Positions 56,564 to 64,000 of a stretch of 64,000 bases of DNA are shown here, piece after piece. This DNA is from Wyeomyia smithii (Eukaryota > Arthropoda > Insecta > Diptera > Culicidae): the NCBI RefSeq assembly GCF_029784165.1, contig NC_073695.1, forward strand, positions 6,187,683 through 6,251,682, written 5' to 3'. Numbering within the stretch: the stretch's first letter is position 1; every line of letters starts with the position of its first letter. A program made the position numbers and the translations under genes. Under the pieces are notes generated by a model. The model worked only from the letters and a program-made list of their open reading frames with translations, was not told the origin of the DNA and did not search any database.

Positions 56564-57519
56564 AGACTCAACTATCACGTATTCTGGACCGCAAATCGCG
56601 ACTATTTGATGGATTATTAAAATATTGTTGGAGCGGTTCAATCGCTTGTAGAAACGGTGGAAAAATCGCTGTTTCTACAATAAAATGTCGTTGGTAACAT
56701 AACTTCAGTTAGTAAACCTGCGTTCGGCAATGTTTTGTGACCATATAATTGCATTATTTACAAACTTGATTGTTGAAATTCGTCCTAACGTTTATTATAC
56801 GAACGAAAATTTTATTCGCTGGCGCATACGTCAGTCTGCGAAATTACGGTAGATTAATTTTTTGCTTTGGAGCATATTGGCCTTTATTGTGGGTTTGTCT
56901 TGGCCACGAACTTGGTTATTTTTTAACAAAAAAAACTTTAAAAACGAGTATTTTAGAATAAGCTTCATGACCTTTTTTCCCTGTATGGACTTCCTTACTG
57001 CGACCAGAATCGTTGATCTATTGTGACATATGCCCGGTGTCTGCTTTTATTACTAGCAATACCGCTATTGAGAAGAGGCATGCTTATTATTATTTTATCC
57101 GTGCTTGTGTGTAATGTGGATTTTACCCTCCCTTTTTTACACGCTATCTGCTCTACTATACGAGCCTCGTTCCTCCTGCCAAATATAGCCAATTAGGGTA
57201 ATCGCTCCATTATTCAACTCAACAGCTCGGTGCACGTATATTCATCTTATTTCTCCCATTTGTCCAATTTACCGTCAAATTTCTACAAATTTTGGAAGTA
57301 AATCTATTTGCTTCTCGATTTTGACAAGTGGTTGAAAGTTTTACGTTAAAACATGGTTAAATTTGACGATAAATTGATTAAAAAAGCGTGATGAGATAAA
57401 TATAGGTACTGAGATGAATATAAGAGAAGAAGTTTCGTTGAACGCGTCCTTCTGGCCCATTTTATTGATAAGAGGTATTTATTTATGTTATGCATAAGTC
57501 ACATAAAGATATTATAGTT
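56564..57519. other. Spacer
   Basis: AT-rich, with no gene or repeat recognised. Confidence 0.4.
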
Positions 57520-57672
57520 TCCAGCGCAAAGGAAGGGTAAGTGGTTGAGGAGCCTGAGAATTAACCCATGCTTAAGTCCTTTTTGACATTGAACGGCCTG
57601 TTTCTATCAAGATTCGAACTCACGACCATCCGCTCGACAAAGCAGACTTAGTAAACAGGCGGCTACGCAGCA
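57520..57672 (-). mobile_element. tRNA-derived SINE, family 1, copy b
   Basis: On the minus strand the head carries GGTCGTGAGTTCGAATCTT with a B box AGTTCGAATCT (57610-57620). The body then matches copy a (16465-16690): CAGGCC, TGTCAAAAAGGACTT, CATGGGTTAATTCTCAGGCT and ACCCTTCCTTT. The tandem-array tail of copy a is absent here. Confidence 0.65.
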
Positions 57673-57957
57673 TTTATTATATAGATCCTACAGTTATCCT
57701 ACACATTCAACGTCGCTTTAAAAAGATTAAGAGCTCTGTAAATTGCATAGATGTTTAACTGGTGCGTTTCGTACAGTTCTCTCCTAAATCACTCAAAGCA
57801 GGGAACGAAACATGTCCAATATTAAAAGTTTATAACTCAGTCAGCTTTCGACAAATTTGATTCATTTTTGCAGCAATTGATTGGAATATTTGCTGCCGAT
57901 TCGCCAAATACAAAAATTGTAATCTTAGTTATGATTATGATATTGATATTGTATTCT

Positions 57958-58027
57958 TATGATATTGTATTCTATATTGAACAAAGTCAAAGTATGATAT
58001 TGTATTCTATATTGAACAATGTCAAAG
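57958..58027 (+). repeat. 35-bp tandem duplication
   Basis: Two adjacent 35-bp units (57958-57992 and 57993-58027), each starting TATGATATTGTATTCTATAT, differ at one base. Confidence 0.85.
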
Positions 58028-58609
58028 CTTGTTTTTGGTTTCTGGAAAACAGGCTGGAATGCCATCAAGTATTATTACCTTTAGAGGCCGGAACTTACTT
58101 TCTGATGTCATTTTAAAGTCCAAGATGACACCTCCCAGTTTCTGGGAAACAGCCCTTAATGGCCAAATACCACCCATGTGGTTTATTTCCGGAATGAGGA
58201 TGATTTTCGAAATCTTCATATGAGCAAAACTGAATGAATGAATCCGTTTTTCATCACCCGTCACTGCAAACAAAATAATCCATGTAACTCACCAACAACT
58301 TTCTTAAGTAAACTCTTATTTGGTAAAATATGACCATATAATATGCATGAAATGCGCTTATGTGCACAAATCTGGTGGCCTTGTACGTACATTAAAAAAA
58401 AAAAAAATGGTTACGATGTTGTATAACTTCGCAGGCTATCTTAAATGACCTTATTTGAACTTTAAAATCGCATTCTATACGACTTGACGCATTTTACTAT
58501 TTTATATGACACGTTAAATGGCTTTGTATACCACCCAATATTGCGTTTATAGGGTTCTATTTTTATACGATAAAAACATATTTAATGTTGCATCTTATGT
58601 AATTTCAAC
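58028..58609. other. Spacer with a decayed fragment of the 3720-type element
   Basis: At 58130-58165, TTTCTGGGAAACAGCCCTTAATGG resembles, in reverse, the GGCCATTTTGGCTGTTTTCCAG words of the 3720 element. No gene is seen. Confidence 0.35.
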
Positions 58610-58757
58610 TTAACCCTCTATTGCCCAAATTAATTTTTAGACGGACTTCGACAAAACCACTAGAAAGCTTTATAAACATTTTTCAAGTCCTTATTGAAGC
58701 CTTTTAGAGGTTTGATTGAAGGCCGTCTAAAGGCGGCACTGGGCACTAGAGGGTTAA
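58610..58757 (-). mobile_element. piggyBac-type MITE, copy 2
   Basis: A 148-bp unit, including TTAA at 58610-58613 and 58754-58757. The inner ends are CCCTCTATTGCCCA and TGGGCACTAGAGGG. The sequence is the reverse complement of copy 1 (24006-24153), with mismatches such as the loop region. Both keep the word AATTAATTT next to one end. Confidence 0.85.
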
Positions 58758-59545
58758 CATGCACATTTGAGCTACTTAACATACCAAACAAAATCCTCAT
58801 GCGACTTCCGGTTTGCTGGATATGCGATTAAAAAAATCTTTTCTTTTTAGCAACTGAAGCAGTTGTTCACAGGCAAAGAATCGGCACTCGACGACTCTTG
58901 GCTTTGAATCATAAAAAAAAGAAACGCAATCACTCGAAAATGGCTTGGTGGATAACACCTTAGACCTGCGTTTGGCATGGGTCCTTATCGAACAAATTCT
59001 CCAATTCAGCATCTTCGAAGATGTTTGGTATTCCTTCACGCGGACAGCAGAGTTGTTAATCTCGCTCATAAACAACATGCAACACCTCAGATGAGATTCT
59101 TGTTGCTACCGATATAACACACTGGAGTATTCTCCATTCAAGCAATTTCTCGTTTTTTTTTCGCTCTCTTTGTATTAAGTGTTTATTCACACGATTTTTT
59201 TTCGGACGGAAGCAAATTCGAATTCGCTTCCGAAATGATATGCACACACTCGCGTCCACTCTTTTACTCGCGTCTACTCCCCTATTCGCGAGCACGACCA
59301 GCCGAAGACAATTCTTTCAAAATGCATTGCGATGACTGCGGAGGGACAAAAACTATTTCGGAAAGGGTATCGGACTAACGTTTGCGGTAAAAAATGGACT
59401 TTTTTCTGATGGTGATAAAAATAACCAAGCAGAAAATTGAGTTCAATAAATTTTCCATGGAAGGTTATTCTGTTAGCCTACTTGCAAAAAAAATCTCCGC
59501 TCTTGCGAACGGCCTTCCAGCAGTTAACCGGAACATTTGTCATGA
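58758..59545. other. Spacer
   Basis: No gene is recognised. The right part may include the 3' end of the transposon that follows on the minus strand. Confidence 0.35.
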
Positions 59546-60290
59546 CGGACAAAAAAACATGCGTGTAGGCATGTTTTTGAGTCCTTTCTTCGTTTTATTA
59601 ATCAATTCCTCCTCTGTTTTCGTGCCAAAATTCTTGAAGTAGATCTTACGTTTCAGGTTTGCTTATATATCTTCGATGGGACGCAAGTTGGGGACGTTGG
59701 GTGGGTTCGCCAACTTGGGTACCACATCGCTTCAAGTAATGGGTCGACGCCAGATCCAACCAAAGCTTGTATTTCTTGATAAACGACGTAACTTCCGACA
59801 GGCACTTCATACTATAAATTTCCCCGTTCACGGCCAGTCCGTTGCGAAAGAAGAGCGGCTTTTACATCCCCTTTTCGCTGATTGTCAGCCACAGCAGCAC
59901 CTTCTAGGGGAACTTGGTATGTGAAATGAACTTCACCTCGGTGCTGGGGGTGGGGGAAGTAAAATACGCAGTGCCCTGCCAGTCGTTGCCATCCAGGGTG
60001 GGATAGGTATCGTCGTCCATCACCACTCCCACGTTGCAATTTGCCGGGAGAATCGACTTGACCATCTTATTCAGGCGCTGCCACTGCGTCATTGCCTGCA
60101 GCTCCAACACCAGTGGACGGGATTGCCACCTCCCCTTGGGCTTCTTGTCGCTCAAAGTCGTCGGCCGTACGGAACCGAAAGTATGTGATACTTTACAGAT
60201 TCTCCGTTCCACTCTCAGCTGTCGGTGCATGAAGCAAAACCGGGTAGATGAAGAATGCATTTTCGTTTTCGAGTATTGTTTTCATGACTC
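59546..60290 (-). pseudogene. Tc1/mariner (ITm) transposase remnant, copy B
   Basis: Read leftward: TQWQRLNKMVKSILPANCNV, GVVMDDDTYPTLDGNDWQGT (first catalytic Asp), EVKFISHTKFP, a stop, KCLSEVTSFIKKYKLWLDLA with the second Asp, then, after a shift, PPNVPNLRPIED with the terminal acid, and NLKRKIYFKNFGTKTEEELI. From the second Asp to the terminal Glu there are only 82 bases, so about 30 bases have been lost from the usual spacing. The N-terminal helix-turn-helix part is not clear. It is the same family as copy A at 1707-2340, on the opposite strand, and keeps the C-terminal half that copy A lacks. Confidence 0.75.
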
Positions 60291-61315
60291 CTGGTCGAGC
60301 AATTTAAGTCGAGTACTCCTACTCGCAAGTAGGAACTCGCGTACTCTTTTACAGTTGCCGAGTAGAAAGACAAAAGAGTTTTTGCGTGCCGGTGTATGTG
60401 AGCTGTTGCTCCGGCGAGTGCGTGAAGAATAAAGAGTAACTCGAAAGCGTGTCTGCAAAAGACTTGAGAACCGTAGTATAAGGAGGAGAAAGGGTTTGCT
60501 TCTCGCTCGCTTTGCAACACTGACGTACAGCCATCAACATCGAAATGACAATTTTTAAAGCGACGGAACCAATTATGGCAAGGAAATTCACTTAGAGCAA
60601 CTCTTTTTTCACTCTCGATGCGCTTCAGTCGCCATTGGTTTTGAATGATATAAGAAAAGTAACCTCTCCCGCACATGATGTTAATTTGACACAAAATCAG
60701 ACATTTTGTTTACAATATATCTCAAGGTTCATTTAATCAGTCTCCGATTCTCTACAAATTTCTTCAATTTGAAAGTTTAAATTAGTTTGAGATTTGGCAA
60801 AGGGGGCGCTTCGATGCCAACTTTATTCTCTTACACGGCAGAGTTTTGTAGTCTTCAACGAAGTTCTACATCATAAAATTTTATGAAACTTCGCAGAAGA
60901 CAAAATATATTACTTAATTTCTATCGAGGAAAAATACGAAGGAAATTATGATTTGCATTATCACAAAAGAACTCCATAATTCAGACATTTTTCTTCAAAA
61001 ACTCATAAATTTCTGAAATGTGAAAAGATAGAAATTTTGTATCTTTCCAAAGTTTTATAAAATAATTTATCTACAACTGAATCGAAGACTACAAAGCTCT
61101 AGCGTATGAGAGAAAATAGTTGGCATCGCAGTGCTACCTTTGCGGCAAAACCGCAAATAATTTAACATTAAGGTCAAAGTTCCAACTACTTCAAGAAACT
61201 TTGTAGATGATTGAAAATGGATTGGATAAACCCTGAGAGTACTAATAATTTCGTGTCAATAGATTTCGTTTCTGGCCAGTGTGAAATGAATTGGTTTAAA
61301 TCGAATAAATTCAAT
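60291..61315. other. Spacer
   Basis: No gene is supported. The segment 60840-61090 repeats the theme of ACTACAAAG and TTGTAGTCTTC words in opposite orientation, a possible old inverted pair. Confidence 0.35.
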
Positions 61316-61509
61316 AGGGTAGAGGCTCTATTATCGTCAGGTTTGTCCAATTATCGTCCGAGGGGTTAATGAAGTCATAGTGAACTAATCTTTTGCAGGA
61401 AGATGCTCTGCATTATTAAGAACCATCATGCAAAAAAATACGGTTATAGGACCATATTTACCCCCGGACGATAATAGGTAAAACCTGATGGTAATAGAGT
61501 CGATATCCT
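61316..61509. mobile_element. MITE with ~47-bp imperfect inverted ends
   Basis: The left end (CTCTATTATCGTCAGGTTT, then ATTATCGTCCGAGGGG) is inverted on the right (CTCTATTACCATCAGGTTTT, then ATTATCGTCCGGGGG). The unit is about 190 bp with a short loop and no ORF. The target duplication is not clear. Confidence 0.6.
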
Positions 61510-64000
61510 ATATAATAAAACAACTCAATTTTCTCACTAAGTGACACGGAAAATCTAGTGAAGATTCTCTTTTAGTCATTATCATTAGCAGTTTCGAAAA
61601 TTTGCAATCCTGATCCACCATAACTCTGCACAGTTTCTGGTTGAAAGACACACTGTAAAACGACAATCATCGTTGTTTTCCATCGCTTACTCGAAAATGT
61701 GCCTTACGATGATTTTGAAATTTTCACCAGAGATACAGTGAAACCTAACGAATCGAATGATGTGCTCAGATGTTTTGGTGAATTTTCTGTATAATAACGT
61801 TCTGTGGTAGCACCGTACCTGAAATGCCCAAACCGATTATCACCAAATTTTGTATACGTGTTATTTATACAAAGAAGCTAGTCATAGATGTTTTGGAAGT
61901 GGAGAGGGACAACCCATACACACCCCATAGAGCCGATCAATATGGACACTGAAGATTGATATCTGACGTCACTTTGATATCAAATAATGATTTCTGGTTT
62001 TTTTAAAGCTATTTAAACCAAAGCAAAATATTAAAATACTCCCCAATTGCGATCGTTCCAGATCCAGAAATATGTTCAGAAACTGCTGCAAAAGGCAAAT
62101 AAAAATTTTCAAACATTCTCCAATTTTCTCCATTTTCAAAACTGAAAGGATGCCTTGAATCGACGGTCTGAGATTTTGCCACGGCGATGGTAGTTTTTTT
62201 CCTAATTAAAAGTGATTCAAATGGGATGCATATCCCCAAATTGTTGCTGAGATTGTTGGATTTATTTGAGTGTTAATCTTCTTATCGTTAATGAACTCAA
62301 GCAGTTTCCCCTGAAGATACCACTGATCAGTGACGAAACGTCGGACAGTAAAAAACAATAGTCGTTCTACTTTTTTCAGACTGCTCAGCCGAAAATACGC
62401 CTAACGTTCAGATATCTCAAAATAGTTTTAAAAAATTGCTGTATCCCTGAAGGAAAAAACAAGTGGTTGAAGGAGAATGCATAAAACTGATTGATTGTTG
62501 GGTCAGACAAATGCGCTTGGCACCAACTTTGAAGGCCCATATCTTTTGATAAAAAAAAATCACCACCACGAAATTTTCAGGGCAGTTTCGAAATTTCTTC
62601 AAAAATACTTGTGATTTTTTTCAGATTTTTCAGTGCCTCAGAACATAGATTTTCAACATATTGTTTTAAATAGTTACTATTGAAAAAATATTTTTTTCTC
62701 CAGAAACAATATTTTCGTAAACTACAACCCAGGATGCATCTGCTGTGAAAGTTTCATCAAATTCGATGCAATATTTTCAAAGCAATGTCTATTAGAAAAC
62801 AATTTTGACCTAAATTTCAAATGACAATAACAACTTGTAAATTTATTCAATTTCAATAAAAATTGGAAAATCAACTTCCCGTGTGAAACTCTTGAAGTTT
62901 TTAATACTTATTTGGAAAAATTAGACATCGCGATTTTTAGTGATCCGTTTCACGAATTCTGACCCTGTTGTGTACCAAAAAACGATTGCTGTGGACTACA
63001 AAAAAAAAATTCAAGTAGAAATAACAACAGTAGGTAGTTCAAGCCCTTTTACTCGGGCGAGACTGGGTCAGGTAGTATGTTGTCAGTATGAATGTTCTGT
63101 CCTTGTCCAGGATTTTACGATACATGTTGTTGTTTTTTTTTCACTTAAGGCTGTGCTTGCAGTTATTTTTAGCAATACTAAGAGGAAGAGATATGCAGAG
63201 AGAACAATGTGAGCTAAACGAACATGTCATCACCTGAGCCAAACGAACAAGAAAGGTAACACATTGAGAGGTATTGCAATCAGGTGCAATAACCCTTACC
63301 GACTGGGCCCATATAATTGCGTAGGTAGAAGGTGACTTAAATAAAACCTTCTCTCTCGCTTTTTGAACTTATTCATTGTTTTATTGCTCACAACGCTAGT
63401 ATCAACATCGCAGCTGCTACAAAAAATTAAAAAACCGGAGCAAGCAAGTGTTTCAATATAGGAATTGTTGGGCTCGATCGGAAAAGGGTAAAGGATGTAT
63501 TTATCTTCACACGTTTTTCAAGTTTATTGCTGAACAATGAATTGAGTATGCTCCAAAATTGCTTCATCGCAGTGATTTTTAGCTGGTGGTTCACAAACCT
63601 TTTCTATGGTTAACAGAATAATAATCAATTATGGTGAGAGTATATAAAAATAAAAGTTTAAAATAAAATTTAGCACTTCTACGATTTTTATGATGCACTT
63701 TGTCATTCCCCAGGACTTCCAACCGTCACCATCAGTTATATGAGTCGAGTGAAAAAGTTAGTCCACATTGCGCTTTGAGAAGGGATCTGGCACCTATTAC
63801 ATGTGAAACCTAGTTGCCAAATTGGCGTTTTTTTCATCGCTCATCTCTCTCTGAGTATATCTAGTTATTTTGATTTGTTTACTACAGTATTTTCAACAGA
63901 ATAAATCCTTTTTTTTTCTTCATCTATAATTTATTTGACACGGCACAAATACAATTTAATGTTTAACGGCGCCAATTATATCTGGTAGCTTACTTTCTAA
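61510..64000. other. AT-rich end of window
   Basis: No gene, transposon protein or repeat boundary could be supported. The short frames at 62009-62239 and 62940-63212 show no motif. Confidence 0.35.

Noticed and set aside
1..64000. Integrated virus-derived genes
   Set aside because: All polymerase signals read as non-LTR retrotransposon types (endonuclease domains, YADD/FADD boxes, CCHC gag). No viral polymerase or nucleoprotein motif was seen.

Overview
This 64 kb window reads as gene-poor, transposon-packed nuclear DNA of a culicine mosquito, most likely Aedes. That call rests on element content: a full-length Juan-type Jockey-clade retrotransposon, an I-clade (MosquI-like) element, LOA- and RTE-clade remnants, mosquito-type Tc1/mariner transposases, tRNA-derived SINEs and several MITE families. 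No bacterial, viral or tRNA/rRNA gene was found. Product and family names come from motif recognition, not from a database search.

Layout, left to right. 0-7.5 kb: an interspersed repeat (R1), a hAT-type MITE with an 8-bp target duplication, a Tc1/mariner transposase relic and a 1-kb inverted-repeat element. 7.5-13.2 kb: an I-clade body (ORF1 intact, ORF2 broken) fused to the 3' end of a Juan element, flanked by two direct copies (R2, R3) of the R repeat. 15.6-16.4 kb: a likely host promoter and 5' untranslated exon ending in a strong splice donor. 16.4-19.2 kb: two SINEs and a foldback element whose arms are 16-bp tandem repeats, inserted in a tandem array with 9-bp duplications. 21-28 kb: a 5'-truncated LOA element, a piggyBac-type MITE, an RTE relic and an unrecognised minus-strand frame. 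28.5-30.2 kb: an inverted-repeat element carrying a symmetric NRF1/X-box/NRF1 cluster. 35.7-40.2 kb: the full-length Juan copy, with core promoter, duplication and long A tail, but with two nonsense codons and a frameshift. 40.9-46 kb: RTE, Tc1/mariner (DD37E-like) and LOA relics, all on the minus strand. 46.9-50.1 kb: two large inverted-repeat elements, each with another repeat nested inside. 53.8-54.9 kb: two candidate alternative first coding exons of a plus-strand host gene, both ending in phase 2. 56-61.5 kb: more MITEs, a SINE, a second piggyBac-type MITE and a second Tc1/mariner relic.

No autonomous element here has an undamaged set of reading frames. The only host-gene signals are the 15.6-16.4 kb exon and the 53.8-54.9 kb exons. 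If they belong to one gene, most of the window would be one very large TE-filled intron, but that link is inference. The most unusual structures are the I/Juan chimera with its ~0.7-kb flanking direct repeats, the tandem-repeat foldback element with paralogous empty sites, and the phase-matched first exons.
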